From NCBI RefSeq assembly GCF_000768705.1, contig NZ_AVPJ01000015.1, positions 22,297 through 86,296 of the forward strand: 64,000 bases of DNA. Direction: 5' to 3'. Shown one piece after another: positions 35,550 through 44,763 of this stretch. A program made the translations under genes and the position numbers. Source of the stretch: Knoellia sinensis KCTC 19936 (GTDB lineage Bacteria > Actinomycetota > Actinomycetes > Actinomycetales > Dermatophilaceae). Below the pieces are notes generated by a model. That model had not been told where the DNA came from. It ran no database searches and saw nothing but the letters and a program-made list of their open reading frames with translations. How positions within the stretch are numbered: position 1 is the first letter of the stretch; every line of letters starts with the position of its first letter.

Positions 35550-36809
35550 ATGATCGATCTCGAGGTTCCCAGGAAGTTCCGCCCGCTCGTCGAGCAGGCC
35601 CGCGGCATGGCCGAGGAGGTCTTCCGCCCCATCTCCCGCAAGTACGACCTTGCCGAGCACGAGTACCCGCGCGAGCTCGACCTCGTCTCGGCCGTCATCG
35701 ACGGCATGAGCAGTTCGGGCGTCGGCCAGGGTGCCGGTGCGTCCAGCTCGACCCGCGCCAAGGACGACGAGCACGAGGGCGAGGTCGCCGCCGTCGGCTC
35801 CGGCCGCAAGCATGCCGCCACCAAGGAGGTGCGCAACGGCTCCAACCTCTCGTCGGTCCTCTCGATCCTCGAGACCTGCCGCGGCGACGTCGGCCTCACG
35901 CTCTCGATCCCGCGACAGGGTCTCGGCAACGCGGCCATCGCCGCCGTCGCCAACGACGAGCAGAAGAAGCGCTACGACGGCAAGTGGGCCGCCATGGCGA
36001 TCACCGAGCCCGACACCGGCTCGGACTCCGGAGCCATCCGCACGACCGCGGTCAAGGACGGCGACGAGTACGTCCTCAACGGCGAGAAGATCTTCGTCAC
36101 CGCGGGTGAGCGCGCCGAGCTCGTCGTCGTGTGGGCGACCCTCGACAAGAGCCTCGGCAAGCAGGCCATCAAGTCGTTCGTCGTGCGGCGCGACAACCCC
36201 GGCCTCAAGCTCGTCCGCCTCGAGCACAAGCTCGGCATCCGCGCGTCCGACACGGCCGCGTTCCACCTCGACGACTGCCGCGTCCCGGCCGAGGATCTCC
36301 TCGGTGACCCGGAGATCAAGATCGAGGGTGGCTTCGGTGGCGCGATGCAGACCTTCGACAACACGCGTCCGCTCGTCGCCGCGATGGCGCTCGGACTGAC
36401 GCGCGCCAGCCTCGACACCACGACCGAGCTCCTCGCCAAGGCGGGAGTGACCGTGGACTGGGACCGGCCGGCATACGCCCAGTCGGCTGCGGCGGCCAAG
36501 TTGCTCCAGATGGAGGCCGACTACGAAGCGGCCTACCTGCTCACGCTGCGCGCGGCCTGGATGGCCGACAACGGCAAGCCCAACTCGATGGAGGCCTCGA
36601 TGGCCAAGGCGAAGGCCGGGCGCACCTGCGTCAACGTCTCCCTCGCCTGCGTCGAGCTGGCGGGTGCGACCGGCTACGCGGAGCGCGAGCTCCTCGAGAA
36701 GTGGGCACGCGACTCCAAGATCCTCGACATCTTCGAGGGCACGCAGCAGATCCAGCTGCTCGTCGTCGCGCGACGCCTGCTCGGCATGAGCTCCAGTCAG
36801 CTCAAGTAG
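35550..36809 (+). CDS. acyl-CoA dehydrogenase, subunit 2
   Basis: 419 residues. AMAITEPDTGSDSGAIRTTAV is the FAD/substrate signature, EYVLNGEKIFVTAGERAELVVVWA and LGIRASDTAAFHLDDCRVPAEDLLG follow, and WARDSKILDIFEGTQQIQ carries the C-terminal Glu that serves as base in short- and medium-chain enzymes. An inserted Ser/Gly/Asp-rich loop (about residues 53-90) is unusual. ATG 35550 has AAGAAGGA upstream. It is translated with subunit 1 from one operon that ends at the hairpin at 36833. Confidence 0.93.
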   Translation: MIDLEVPRKFRPLVEQARGMAEEVFRPISRKYDLAEHEYPRELDLVSAVIDGMSSSGVGQGAGASSSTRAKDDEHEGEVAAVGSGRKHAATKEVRNGSNLSSVLSILETCRGDVGLTLSIPRQGLGNAAIAAVANDEQKKRYDGKWAAMAITEPDTGSDSGAIRTTAVKDGDEYVLNGEKIFVTAGERAELVVVWATLDKSLGKQAIKSFVVRRDNPGLKLVRLEHKLGIRASDTAAFHLDDCRVPAEDLLGDPEIKIEGGFGGAMQTFDNTRPLVAAMALGLTRASLDTTTELLAKAGVTVDWDRPAYAQSAAAAKLLQMEADYEAAYLLTLRAAWMADNGKPNSMEASMAKAKAGRTCVNVSLACVELAGATGYAERELLEKWARDSKILDIFEGTQQIQLLVVARRLLGMSSSQLK

Positions 36810-36832
36810 GACTTTCCCGCCTGAAGGCGGTT

Positions 36833-36875
36833 CCTCTCACCTCGCTTGATCGCCGCGATCAGGCGAGGTGAGAGG
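36833..36875 (+). terminator. 21-bp hairpin after the acyl-CoA dehydrogenase pair
   Basis: Arms 36833-36853 and 36855-36875 pair at 20 of 21 positions (one T/G mismatch), followed by TTTCT. It lies between the plus-strand operon and a convergent small membrane gene, so it can serve both strands. Confidence 0.85.
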
Positions 36876-36908
36876 TTTCTGGGCGAAGTCGGCCAGATTC
36901 CGGCGAGG

Positions 36909-37262
36909 TCAGCGGCGGCGCGCGTCGCGCTGACGCCGCACCCACGGGACGCCGATCGCGATCATCGCGAGCGCCAACACGACCGCCGCCGCGAGCAGGC
37001 CGCACAGCGTGGCGAACCCGACCTTGATGATTCCCTCCCAGACGAGGTGGTCGTAGGCAAGGTCGTGTTCGTTCTGCGTTCCGGTCCAGAAGCCGAGCAC
37101 GAACGCGATCCCGGTGAGGACCATGAGCCCCAGCGAAATGCTGGCACCGACGGCCACACGCGCGGGCTCGATCGTCTCGGAGGTGTCAGCACCGTCGTCC
37201 ACGCGATGGGCGAACGTCTCGAACACGTCCGGCATCGGACCGGTCCGGCGAGGCTTGGGCAT
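36909..37262 (-). CDS. two-helix membrane protein, function unknown
   Basis: 117 residues from ATG 37262 (ATG 37274 would add four). A hydrophilic N-terminus MPKPRRTGPMPDVFETFAHRVDD is followed by two membrane helices, ISLGLMVLTGIAFVLGFW and FATLCGLLAAAVVLALAMIAIG, and a basic tail WVRRQRDARRR. No family recognised. Divergent from the DUF2231 gene. Confidence 0.65.
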   Translation of the reverse strand: MPKPRRTGPMPDVFETFAHRVDDGADTSETIEPARVAVGASISLGLMVLTGIAFVLGFWTGTQNEHDLAYDHLVWEGIIKVGFATLCGLLAAAVVLALAMIAIGVPWVRRQRDARRR

Positions 37263-37366
37263 GCGGGGAAGCATAAGGCCCGCGGGTCGCCGACTCTGGC
37301 GCAACGTGCCCATCGCGGGAAGACTGGGGCGGGTCGCAGTCTTGACCGAGAGGCAGGTGCTGATTG

Positions 37367-37867
37367 ATGGACATCAACGGTCTCCCCGCACACGTGCTCG
37401 TCGTGCACGGAGCAGTGGTCCTCACCCCGATCGCGGCGCTCGCCGCCATCCTGTTCGCGGTGGTGCCCCGTTGGCGCTATCTCACGCGGTGGCCCGCCCT
37501 GCTGCTTGCCCTGATCGCCACGGGCAGCGTGTGGGGCGCGCGCATCAGCGGCAACGACTTCTTCGAGTCGCGCTTCTCCCAGCTGCCGGCCGACAACCCC
37601 GTGCGTGCCGCCATTCTCGAGCACCAGAACTACGGCGAGACGCTGTCGCTCGTCGTCATCGCGTTCCTGGTCGTCGTCGCGCTCGGGGCCATGCTGCTCG
37701 GTGGCCCGTCGGGTTTCGCGAGCGGGAGCGGCAGCAAGGAGCAGGCGGCGTCGGCGTTGGAGATGGGCCTCCCCGCTCTCATGCTGATCGCCTCGCTCGC
37801 GACGCTCGTCTATGCCTTCCTCACCGGGGACGCCGGCGCCCGGGCGACGTGGGAACAGCCCTCCTGA
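37367..37867 (+). CDS. DUF2231-like four-helix membrane protein
   Basis: 166 residues. Starts MDINGLPAHVLVVHGAVVLTPIAALAAILFAVVP; the His residues in helix 1 and four hydrophobic helices fit the DUF2231 family, some members of which carry heme or sit near redox proteins. FESRFSQLPADNPVRAAILEHQNYGETL is the loop before helix 3. No partner gene indicates a process. The gene ends in a hairpin built from two GTATGCC motifs. Confidence 0.75.
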   Translation: MDINGLPAHVLVVHGAVVLTPIAALAAILFAVVPRWRYLTRWPALLLALIATGSVWGARISGNDFFESRFSQLPADNPVRAAILEHQNYGETLSLVVIAFLVVVALGAMLLGGPSGFASGSGSKEQAASALEMGLPALMLIASLATLVYAFLTGDAGARATWEQPS

Positions 37868-37895
37868 CCGGGCACGAACGACCCAAAACGATCAG

Positions 37896-37930
37896 GTATG
37901 CCGGCCGCTCGCCGTGAGCGGCCGGCATAC
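37896..37930. terminator. bidirectional terminator made from inverted GTATGCC motifs
   Basis: Arms GTATGCCGGCCGCTC (37896-37910) and its exact complement (37916-37930) enclose a 5-nt loop. It lies between convergent genes. The arm ends carry the window's over-represented 7-mer, resembling the uptake-sequence terminators of Pasteurellaceae and Neisseria. Confidence 0.8.
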
Positions 37931-37959
37931 GGTCGCGTGTGACGTCCGTCGTCGAGCGG

Positions 37960-39495
37960 TCAGTTCACCTGACGCTCGCGGCCCTCCCAGTACGGCTCGC
38001 GCAGCTTGAACTTCTGGAGTTTGCCGGTCGCGGTGCGGACCAGTTCGTCCCTGAACTCCACGGACGTCGGCGCCTTGTAGCCCGCGACCTTGGACTTGCA
38101 GTAGGCGATGAGTTCGGCTTCGGTGAGGGTGGATTCGGGCGTCAGGACGACGAGCGCCTTGATCGTCTCGCCCCACTTGTCGCTCGGAACGCCGATCACC
38201 GCGACTTCGGAAACGTCGGGGTGGGAGAAGATCACGTCCTCGACCTCGATGGAGGACACGTTCTCCCCGCCGGTGATGATGACGTCCTTCTTGCGGTCCG
38301 CGATCGACAGGAAGCCGTCGTCGTCGATGGTTCCGCCGTCGCCCGTGTGGAACCACCCGTCGGCCAAGGCGCGCTCGGTCTCGTCGGGCAGGTCCCAGTA
38401 GCCCTCCAGGACGACGTTGGAGCGGGCCAGAACTTCGCCGTTCTCGTCGACCTTGAGAGTGACCCCGAGTGCGGGCGACCCTTGGCGGACCAGTTTGGTG
38501 GCCCGCTCCTCGCTGCTCAGGTCATCCCACTCGGATCGGCTCCGGTTGATCGTGAGCAGGGGCGAGGTCTCGGTCAGGCCATAGATCTGGATGAACTCCC
38601 AGCCCAACTCCTGCTCCATGCGCACGATCGTCTTGGTCGGAGGGGGAGCGCCGGCGCAGATGAGCCGCACGCGGTCCCGTCCCGGGACCGGGCCCTCCCA
38701 CGATGCGGCCGCGTCGAGGACGGAGTTCACGACCGCAGGGGCCGCGCACAGCACCGTCACCCCATGCCGTTCGACCCGACGCAGGATCTCGGCACCGTCG
38801 ACCTTGCGCAACACGATCTGGGGGATGCCCAGCCCGGCCGTCGCGAACGGCATCCCCCAGCCATTGGCGTGGAACATCGGCAGCGTGTGCAGGTAGACGT
38901 CACGGTCGCTGAGCCCGGCGTGCATGGCGAAGGTCGTGGCGTTCACCCAGATGTTGCGATGGGTGATCTGCACACCCTTGGGGCGGGCCGTCGTGCCGGA
39001 GGTGTAGTTGATCGTGGCGGTGGCGGCTTCGTCCCGCTCCCACGGGGTCGGCTCCGTGTCGAGCAGCATGAAGTCGTCGTCGTCGCCGAGGACGAAGGTG
39101 TGCTCGCACTCCACGTCGCGCAGCGAGTCACGCAGTTCGGGGTCGATGTAGAGCACTCGGCAGCCGGAGTGCTTGACGATGAACTCGACCTCCGGGGGTG
39201 CGAGTCGGAAGTTGATCGGCACGAGCACCCGGCCGTAGCCGCTGACGCCGAAGAACGCCGCCAGCAATCGAGCGCTGTTGTGCGACACGATGCCGACCCG
39301 CTCGCCGGGTGCGATGCCGAGTGAGTCGAGCTTGGCCGCGATCGCGCGAGCACGCACCCCGACCTCGCCGTAGGTGAGGCTGTCCCAGGACTCGGCCACC
39401 TGGTCCGGTTCGTCGATGACGCCGACCCGATCCGCATAGACCGTCGTCGCGCGGTCCAGGAAATCCATCACCGAGAACGGTACGAACACGTCCAT
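37960..39495 (-). CDS. AMP-dependent acyl-CoA synthetase
   Basis: 511 residues. ANL-family motifs: P-loop INYTSGTTARPKG, LPMFHANGW, ICAGAPPP, QIYGLTETSP, DGWFHTGD, the hinge IADRKKDVIITGGENVSS and the acylation lysine segment RTATGKLQKFKLR. Closest in pattern to medium/long-chain fatty acyl-CoA ligases. It would supply acyl-CoA, possibly to the dehydrogenase pair encoded 1.2 kb upstream on the other strand. Start 39495 is the first in-frame ATG with family sequence (MDVFVPFSVMDFLDRA); a GTG at 39501 is an alternative. Confidence 0.93.
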   Translation of the reverse strand: MDVFVPFSVMDFLDRATTVYADRVGVIDEPDQVAESWDSLTYGEVGVRARAIAAKLDSLGIAPGERVGIVSHNSARLLAAFFGVSGYGRVLVPINFRLAPPEVEFIVKHSGCRVLYIDPELRDSLRDVECEHTFVLGDDDDFMLLDTEPTPWERDEAATATINYTSGTTARPKGVQITHRNIWVNATTFAMHAGLSDRDVYLHTLPMFHANGWGMPFATAGLGIPQIVLRKVDGAEILRRVERHGVTVLCAAPAVVNSVLDAAASWEGPVPGRDRVRLICAGAPPPTKTIVRMEQELGWEFIQIYGLTETSPLLTINRSRSEWDDLSSEERATKLVRQGSPALGVTLKVDENGEVLARSNVVLEGYWDLPDETERALADGWFHTGDGGTIDDDGFLSIADRKKDVIITGGENVSSIEVEDVIFSHPDVSEVAVIGVPSDKWGETIKALVVLTPESTLTEAELIAYCKSKVAGYKAPTSVEFRDELVRTATGKLQKFKLREPYWEGRERQVN

Positions 39496-39612
39496 CTCCA
39501 CTTCGTCGTCTAAGGCAACCGGGCTCGCCCCATCATGACGTCCGCCCGGCGCCTTGACCACGACTCGACACGATTGCCCACGAGACGAGACGCGCGTAGG
39601 TAGGTTGCGCAG

Positions 39613-40122
39613 GTGCCCAATGACATCGACGGGGCGGAGCTGCCCAGCTTCGCGAGCGACCTTGCGACCGAGCTCCGAGTGCTCGGACTCGTTGCCGGTT
39701 TCGCAGTGGCCGCCGTCCTGCTGTGGCAGGGCCTGGTCATGTTCGGTCCGGCATGGGCCGTTTCGCAGGGTCACGGGGTTCGCGGCGAGTTCGTGGTCGA
39801 GTTGCACCGATGCGGCAAGGAATGCGACCACTACGGCACGTTCACGAGCTCTGGCGGTGATGTCACGTTCGAGAAGGTCAATCTCATTCGTGGCGGTGGG
39901 GCTTTGGGTGAGCGCATCCCCGCTGTGCACGTGGGCGAGGACGACCCGCCGACGAAGGTCTACGCCGAGGAGTCGAACGGCTTGCTGTTCAGCGTCGGGC
40001 TCATCGTGGTGGGTGCTTTTGCGATCGTGGCGACCCTGGGCGTCCTCATCGAAGGCGTTGTGCTGTGGCGGCGGCAGCAGAGCGCCGAAGACGCTTGGCT
40101 GGAACGTTTGAGGCAAGCATGA
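39613..40122 (+). CDS. two-helix membrane protein with extracytoplasmic Cys pair
   Basis: 169 residues. Helices VLGLVAGFAVAAVLLWQGLVMF and LLFSVGLIVVGAFAIVATLGVLI flank a ~70-residue loop containing ELHRCGKECDHYGTFTS, whose two Cys might form a disulfide. No family recognised. GTG 39613 lies exactly six bases after TAGGTT (39601-39606), indicating a leaderless mRNA. Confidence 0.65.
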   Translation: MPNDIDGAELPSFASDLATELRVLGLVAGFAVAAVLLWQGLVMFGPAWAVSQGHGVRGEFVVELHRCGKECDHYGTFTSSGGDVTFEKVNLIRGGGALGERIPAVHVGEDDPPTKVYAEESNGLLFSVGLIVVGAFAIVATLGVLIEGVVLWRRQQSAEDAWLERLRQA

Positions 40123-40218
40123 GGGGCCGCGGCCCGGTGTCCGACACGGCTCGCGAGCCGCCTTGCCTGGCGGTCGCGCGTGGCGGGTTGTCGGAGTCGA
40201 GTCCTAGGCTGATCAACC

Positions 40219-40593
40219 ATGGCGTCCGCTGAGCGACCTCCCGTGCCCGTCGAGTGGATCGAACGACTCTCGGCGATGCTTGCACCTTTCCCAGAGGTGC
40301 GGGAGCACGATGCCTGGATCGGCATGGCATGGAAGGTGCGCTCGGCGACGGTCGCCCACGTCTTCGGCGGCGAGGACCAGTTGTTTCGCATCACGTTCAG
40401 GGCCGAGGCCGACGAGGTGATGGCCTTCCAGCACATGGGCGACCCCTATTTCAAAGCGAGTTGGGGCAGCAACGTCGTGGGCCTGCTGCTCGATGAGAAC
40501 ACCGATTGGGGCGAGGTGGAGGAACTCCTCATCGAGTCCTACTGCATCCAGGCCCCGCCGGCCCTCGCGGAGCAGGTGCTCCGCCCGGTGTAG
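40219..40593 (+). CDS. MmcQ/YjbR-family protein
   Basis: 124 residues. Compact alpha/beta protein with WIGMAWKVRSATVAHVFGGEDQLFRITFRA and a C-terminal WGEVEELLIESYCIQAPPAL, the pattern of MmcQ/YjbR proteins (CyaY-like fold, often called DNA-binding). Function is not established. TAGGCT lies eight bases before ATG 40219, so the transcript may be nearly leaderless. Converges on the ABC exporter operon. Confidence 0.75.
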   Translation: MASAERPPVPVEWIERLSAMLAPFPEVREHDAWIGMAWKVRSATVAHVFGGEDQLFRITFRAEADEVMAFQHMGDPYFKASWGSNVVGLLLDENTDWGEVEELLIESYCIQAPPALAEQVLRPV

Positions 40594-40611
40594 CCCCAAC
40601 CCTGCGCAGTG

Positions 40612-42195
40612 TCAGCCGATGTCGCGCAGCCGCACCCCGACCGCTCCCACGCCGATGGCCACGAACGCCACGGCCAAGGCCACGATGCCGGGCGCCGACG
40701 TGAAGGCCTCCACCGGCGATTGAGGCACGTGCGAGAACGGGGACAGAGCCGAGAGCCAGTCGGGGAAGCGCAACAGGTCTCCGAGATACGCCTCGATCAG
40801 GGCGAACGCGAAGACCGCCCACGCGAGCCCGGCCCACCGAGGCAGCCAGCCCAACAGCAGCACGGCTGCACCCAGTACCACCAGGGTGGCCGGCAAGAGT
40901 TCGACGGCGGCACCCGCGATTGATCCGAAGCTCCCCCAGTCATCGCCGACGACTCCGTGAGCGGTCGCCATCGCCACTCCGATGAGCGTCACATTGACGA
41001 TGGTCGCCACGAGCGTGACTGCCAGCGAGCCCACGAGCCAACGGGTTCGGGGCAGCGCGGTCGAGAGCACCAATTCGGCACGGCCGGCCTCCTCCTCCGC
41101 GCGCAGGCGCAGCACCGCCGACACCGAGAACGCCGTCGCGACGGCGACGAGCAGCAGCGCCGAGTAGGCGAAGAATCCCTCCAGCACGTCGCCTTCTCCC
41201 ACGGCGATCAGGTCGGCCATCTCGGGGTTGTCCGCGAGGAGGCTGCGCACCTCCTTCCCGAGGGAGCCGAACAGGGCCGCGGTGATGACGAGCCCTGTGG
41301 CCCAGCCGATCCAGAGTCCGCGCTGCAGCCGCAGAGCCAGCCCCACCGGCGTCCCGAGGGAGGCGCTCGCGTGACTGTTCCCGGGTCGGGGTTGGATGAG
41401 TCCGGCTCCCGCGTCGCGGTGGACCGTGAGGTATGCCGTGAGCGCCAGTCCCGCGACCGCCGCTAGGAGGAGCGGTGCGAGCCACACCCACGCGACCTCG
41501 CCGAAGGGTCGAAGCTCCTGGGTCCAGCCGAAGGGACTGAGCCGCGCGAGGACTGAATCGCCGACGGCCCCGACACCGCGGACGAGGAAGGCGAAACCCA
41601 GGACTGCGCCCGAGATGCCGAGGGCCAGCCGGGCTGACGCGGTCACCTGCGCGACAGCTGCCGCCAAGGCGGTGAAGACCAGACCGATTCCGGTGAGCGA
41701 GATCCCGTGAGCGAAAGAGCCAGCCCACGGAAGCCCAAGTCCGCCGAGAGCCAAGGCATCGAGCATCCCGACGAGCACCGACGCGACCGCGGCAACGAGG
41801 ACCGCGGCCGCCGTGGCGGCGTGCCGGCCCGTGACGGTCGCCCGCAGGAGTTCTGCGCGCCCACTCTCCTCTTCGGCGCGCGTGTGCCGTACGACGAGGA
41901 AGACCACCATGAGGGCGACCAGCACCGTTGCGGTGCTCGTCGTCTCGTAGGCGACGATCCCCGCAGTGCGGTCGACGTCGTAGGGGATGCCGTTCATGAG
42001 CTTCCCGGCACCGCTCGCCTCGACGGTGGCGGCGTAGCCCGCGCGCTTCTCCGGGGTGTCGTAGAGGGCGAGCACCGACTGGGCCGAACCGGCGACGAGA
42101 GTGGTGGTGCCGAGGATCCACAGCGGAAGGCGGATCCGGTCTCGGCGCAGGATGAGGCGGACGAGGTGGTGGGTTCCGACGACGGGCGAGCTCAT
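40612..42195 (-). CDS. ABC-2 type exporter permease
   Basis: 527 residues with about 12 membrane helices in two similar halves; each half repeats the motif R-EEE-GRAELL/VL...TRWLV ([21 protein letters not shown] and [21 protein letters not shown]). This duplicated layout is typical of actinobacterial exporters annotated as polyketide-antibiotic transporters. The start overlaps the ATPase stop as ATGA. With the MerR gene it makes a drug-responsive export operon; substrate unknown. Confidence 0.88.
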   Translation of the reverse strand: MSSPVVGTHHLVRLILRRDRIRLPLWILGTTTLVAGSAQSVLALYDTPEKRAGYAATVEASGAGKLMNGIPYDVDRTAGIVAYETTSTATVLVALMVVFLVVRHTRAEEESGRAELLRATVTGRHAATAAAVLVAAVASVLVGMLDALALGGLGLPWAGSFAHGISLTGIGLVFTALAAAVAQVTASARLALGISGAVLGFAFLVRGVGAVGDSVLARLSPFGWTQELRPFGEVAWVWLAPLLLAAVAGLALTAYLTVHRDAGAGLIQPRPGNSHASASLGTPVGLALRLQRGLWIGWATGLVITAALFGSLGKEVRSLLADNPEMADLIAVGEGDVLEGFFAYSALLLVAVATAFSVSAVLRLRAEEEAGRAELVLSTALPRTRWLVGSLAVTLVATIVNVTLIGVAMATAHGVVGDDWGSFGSIAGAAVELLPATLVVLGAAVLLLGWLPRWAGLAWAVFAFALIEAYLGDLLRFPDWLSALSPFSHVPQSPVEAFTSAPGIVALAVAFVAIGVGAVGVRLRDIG

Positions 42196-43154
42196 CGCGG
42201 CACCCCTGCCGTTCCCCGGGCGTGCGCAGTGGTGGGTGCGCCGCCCTCCGCGGCTCCGCCGACGTCGTCGCCGTACTCCCGGAGGAAGAGCTCCTCGAGG
42301 GTCGGAGGGTGCGCGGTGAGAGACAGGATCCCAGCCGCCCCGAGGGCGCTCAGTGCGGCGTCAAGGTGGGCCGAGTCGACATCGAAGGACACGCGATGGT
42401 GGTTCGCGTCGTCGTGGTGCTCGAGGCCATGGATGCCCTCCACCGCGCCCACCGCTGTGGCCGGCCGGCTGGTCTCGGCGGTGATGTTCGTCCGGGTCCT
42501 CTGGCGCAAATCCGACAGCGTGCCGCTCTGCACGGTGGCCCCGGCTCGGATGATGCTCACCCGGTCGCACAGTGCCTCGACCTCGGCGAGGATGTGGCTG
42601 GACAGGAGCACGGTCGCCCCGCGGTCCTTGATCTCGTGGATGCAGCGTTGGAACTCGGCCTCCATGAGCGGATCGAGGCCCGATGTCGGCTCGTCCAGGA
42701 GGAACAGGTCGGCGTCCGAGGCGAGAGCGGCGACCAGCGCGACCTTCTGCCGGTTGCCCTTGGAGTAGGTCCGGGCCTTCTTCGTGGGGTCGAGTTCGAA
42801 GCGCTCCAGGAGCTCCGCACGCCGCGTCAGGTCGAGGCCGCCCCGCATGCGTCCCAGCAGGTCGATGACCTCGCCGCCGCTGAGGTTCGGCCACAGGGCC
42901 ACGTCGCCGGGCACGTAGGCGAGACGGCGGTGGAGGTCGGCAGCGTCATGCCACGGGTCGCCGCCGAAGAGGGTGGCTTGGCCGGAGTCGGGGCGCAACA
43001 AGCCGAGGAGCACGCGCATCGTCGTCGACTTGCCGGCGCCATTGGGGCCGAGGAAGCCCTGCACCTCTCCGGGTTCGACGGTCAGTTCCAGTCCGTCGAG
43101 CGCGCGCACGTGCCCGAAGGTCTTGACCACCTGGTGGAGTTCGATCGCAGACAT
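42192..43154 (-). CDS. ABC exporter ATPase
   Basis: 320 residues. Walker [10 protein letters not shown] near 35-43, signature region [16 protein letters not shown] (YSKGN in place of LSGGQ, common in ABC-2 exporters), Walker [15 protein letters not shown]-loop [17 protein letters not shown]-terminal regulatory domain follows. It drives the permease encoded next. The gene starts 4 bp after the MerR stop. Confidence 0.94.
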   Translation of the reverse strand: MSAIELHQVVKTFGHVRALDGLELTVEPGEVQGFLGPNGAGKSTTMRVLLGLLRPDSGQATLFGGDPWHDAADLHRRLAYVPGDVALWPNLSGGEVIDLLGRMRGGLDLTRRAELLERFELDPTKKARTYSKGNRQKVALVAALASDADLFLLDEPTSGLDPLMEAEFQRCIHEIKDRGATVLLSSHILAEVEALCDRVSIIRAGATVQSGTLSDLRQRTRTNITAETSRPATAVGAVEGIHGLEHHDDANHHRVSFDVDSAHLDAALSALGAAGILSLTAHPPTLEELFLREYGDDVGGAAEGGAPTTAHARGTAGVPR

Positions 43155-43158
43155 TGCG

Positions 43159-43914
43159 TCAGTCCTTCTTCATGAGTGCCGTGAGCAGCGCATCCGCCAC
43201 GGCACGTTGGGGTGGAGTGAGTCGTTCCAGGACGGCCTCGAGGACCGGTGGCGGAACGAGGTCGCGCGGCGACGTGCCGCGAAGCTGATCGAGGAACAGC
43301 GGTGGCAGGGCCTCGCGAGTGAGTTGGAGCAGTTCGTCGATGTCGCGGTCCCCGAAGCCGCCCTCGAGGGCATCGAACCGGGCATAGAGCTCGACGATCC
43401 GGGCCGCCTGCTCCGGGTCGTCGAGAACCTCGGTGATCGGCTTGACCCAGGCCTCGGTCGTCTCGTCGGGAAGCAGGGACATGATCTGGTGGTCCAACTC
43501 GAAGGTGGGTCCGTGCGCGCCGACGGCTCGCGCACCGCGACGGAAGTCGGCGATCGTGCGGTTGCCGAGGTCGCCCAGATCGATCGATCCCTCCCAGTGG
43601 CTGCGCAGGGCCCTGAGCTGGGCCCGGCGTCGGGCGAGCGCCCGCTCCTGCTCGGCCAGGTCCGCGTCGAGGTCGTCGAGAAGCGCCGAGAGGTCACCGT
43701 CCGGACCCGAACTCACGGCGGTCGCAATCTCCGAGAGCCCGAGGCCGAGGTCGACCAGGTGACGCACCTGCATGAGCCGGACGAGATCGTCGAACGAGTA
43801 GTCCCGGTAGCCACTGAGGGTGCGATCGGGCTCGGGCAGCACGCCCACCTGGTGGTAGTGACGCACCGTCCTGGTGCTCACTCCTACCGCTTTGGCGAGG
43901 TCTCCGATCCGCAT
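43159..43914 (-). CDS. MerR-family regulator of the ABC exporter
   Basis: 251 residues. N-terminal Mer[51 protein letters not shown], coiled coil [23 protein letters not shown], then a ~130-residue helical effector domain without cysteine metal sites, so a drug or organic ligand is more likely than a metal. It is the first gene of the exporter operon; a large palindrome lies directly before its start. Confidence 0.92.
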   Translation of the reverse strand: MRIGDLAKAVGVSTRTVRHYHQVGVLPEPDRTLSGYRDYSFDDLVRLMQVRHLVDLGLGLSEIATAVSSGPDGDLSALLDDLDADLAEQERALARRRAQLRALRSHWEGSIDLGDLGNRTIADFRRGARAVGAHGPTFELDHQIMSLLPDETTEAWVKPITEVLDDPEQAARIVELYARFDALEGGFGDRDIDELLQLTREALPPLFLDQLRGTSPRDLVPPPVLEAVLERLTPPQRAVADALLTALMKKD

Positions 43915-43918
43915 GGCT

Positions 43919-43969
43919 CCATCCTCAACCTTGACGCTGCGTGAAGGTCAACGTCAAGGTTGAGGATGG
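43919..43969. promoter_or_regulatory. operator-promoter palindrome of the MerR operon
   Basis: Arms CCATCCTCAACCTTGACG (43919-43936) and its exact complement (43952-43969), 15-nt spacer, 5 bp upstream of the MerR ATG. It contains the ACCTTGACG half-sites typical of MerR-family operators, including an inner imperfect palindrome with GTGAAGGT. Probably the autoregulatory site. Confidence 0.75.
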
Positions 43970-43983
43970 CTGGAATCGGGAGG

Positions 43984-44337
43984 TTATCCGGCGGTGAGCC
44001 ACCAGCCGAGCCATGCGGCGCCGACGCCGAGCACCAGGTGCAACACGACGTTGACGACGGCGTGCTGCTGCCGATCGTCGGTGACGGCGTCCTGGAGTTC
44101 GAGCGCAAGCGTTGAGAACGTCGTGAACGCCCCACAGAAGCCCGTCCCGAGAAGGGCCATCCACGACCCGTCGACGGCCGCACCGACCAACAGGCCGAGG
44201 ATGAGCGACCCGAGCACGTTGACGGTCAAGGTGCCGGTGATCGGAGTTGCGGCGAACCGCGTGTGAAGCCAGTGACTGACGAGGAAACGCATCGGCGCTC
44301 CCACGGCAGCGCCAGCGGCCACGAGCAGAGAGTTCAC
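43984..44337 (-). CDS. crcB: CrcB/Fluc fluoride channel subunit
   Basis: 117 residues, four helices. GAAVGAPMRFLVSHWL, NVLGSLILGLLVGAA and GTGFCGAFTTFSTLALE are the CrcB signatures (pore Asn and Phe-box region). Two different CrcB subunits in tandem generally form a heterodimeric fluoride exporter. GTG 44337 overlaps the stop of the partner as GTGA. Confidence 0.93.
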   Translation of the reverse strand: MNSLLVAAGAAVGAPMRFLVSHWLHTRFAATPITGTLTVNVLGSLILGLLVGAAVDGSWMALLGTGFCGAFTTFSTLALELQDAVTDDRQQHAVVNVVLHLVLGVGAAWLGWWLTAG

Positions 44338-44747
44338 GAGGCGATCCGCCAGATCCGCTGTCCCACAATCGAACCCAGCGTCACGGCGAGAACCGAGCCG
44401 AGAAACGACGAGAGCACGTATGCCGCGGCCGCACCTCCGTGTCCCGTCTCCAGGAGCGTGACGGTATCGACCGCAAAGGCCGAGAACGTGGTCCATCCGC
44501 CGAGCACGCCAACGCCCACCACTGGCCGGGCCAGTCGATGCGCACCCGGGCGTGCCACGAGGAATGCCACGAGTAGTCCCATCGCCACCGCTCCCGTCAG
44601 GTTGACGACGAGAGTCGACCACGGGAACGACCCGGCGGTGTGCGGCAGAGCCAGCTGGACGGCATACCGGCTCAAAGAACCCACGACGCCACCGGCGGCG
44701 ATCCCGAGAAGGAAGGCCGAATCCGGTTGTGTCGCAGGCTGACTCAC
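44334..44747 (-). CDS. crcB: CrcB/Fluc fluoride channel subunit
   Basis: 137 residues from GTG 44747. GGVVGSLSRYAVQLAL, VNLTGAVAMGLLVAF and GVGVLGGWTTFSAFAVDTVTLL are CrcB motifs. It lies 16 bp after the aminotransferase stop on the same strand and is coupled to the second crcB. No fluoride riboswitch was recognised upstream, so expression may depend on the aminotransferase promoter. Confidence 0.92.
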   Translation of the reverse strand: MSQPATQPDSAFLLGIAAGGVVGSLSRYAVQLALPHTAGSFPWSTLVVNLTGAVAMGLLVAFLVARPGAHRLARPVVGVGVLGGWTTFSAFAVDTVTLLETGHGGAAAAYVLSSFLGSVLAVTLGSIVGQRIWRIAS

Positions 44748-44763
44748 GAGCGACCCCGGCCGC

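Noticed and set aside
39496..40116. Possible ~200-residue N-terminal extension of the acyl-CoA synthetase
   Set aside because: The extension has no family match and runs antisense through the gene at 39613-40122; the synthetase domain starts normally at 39495.
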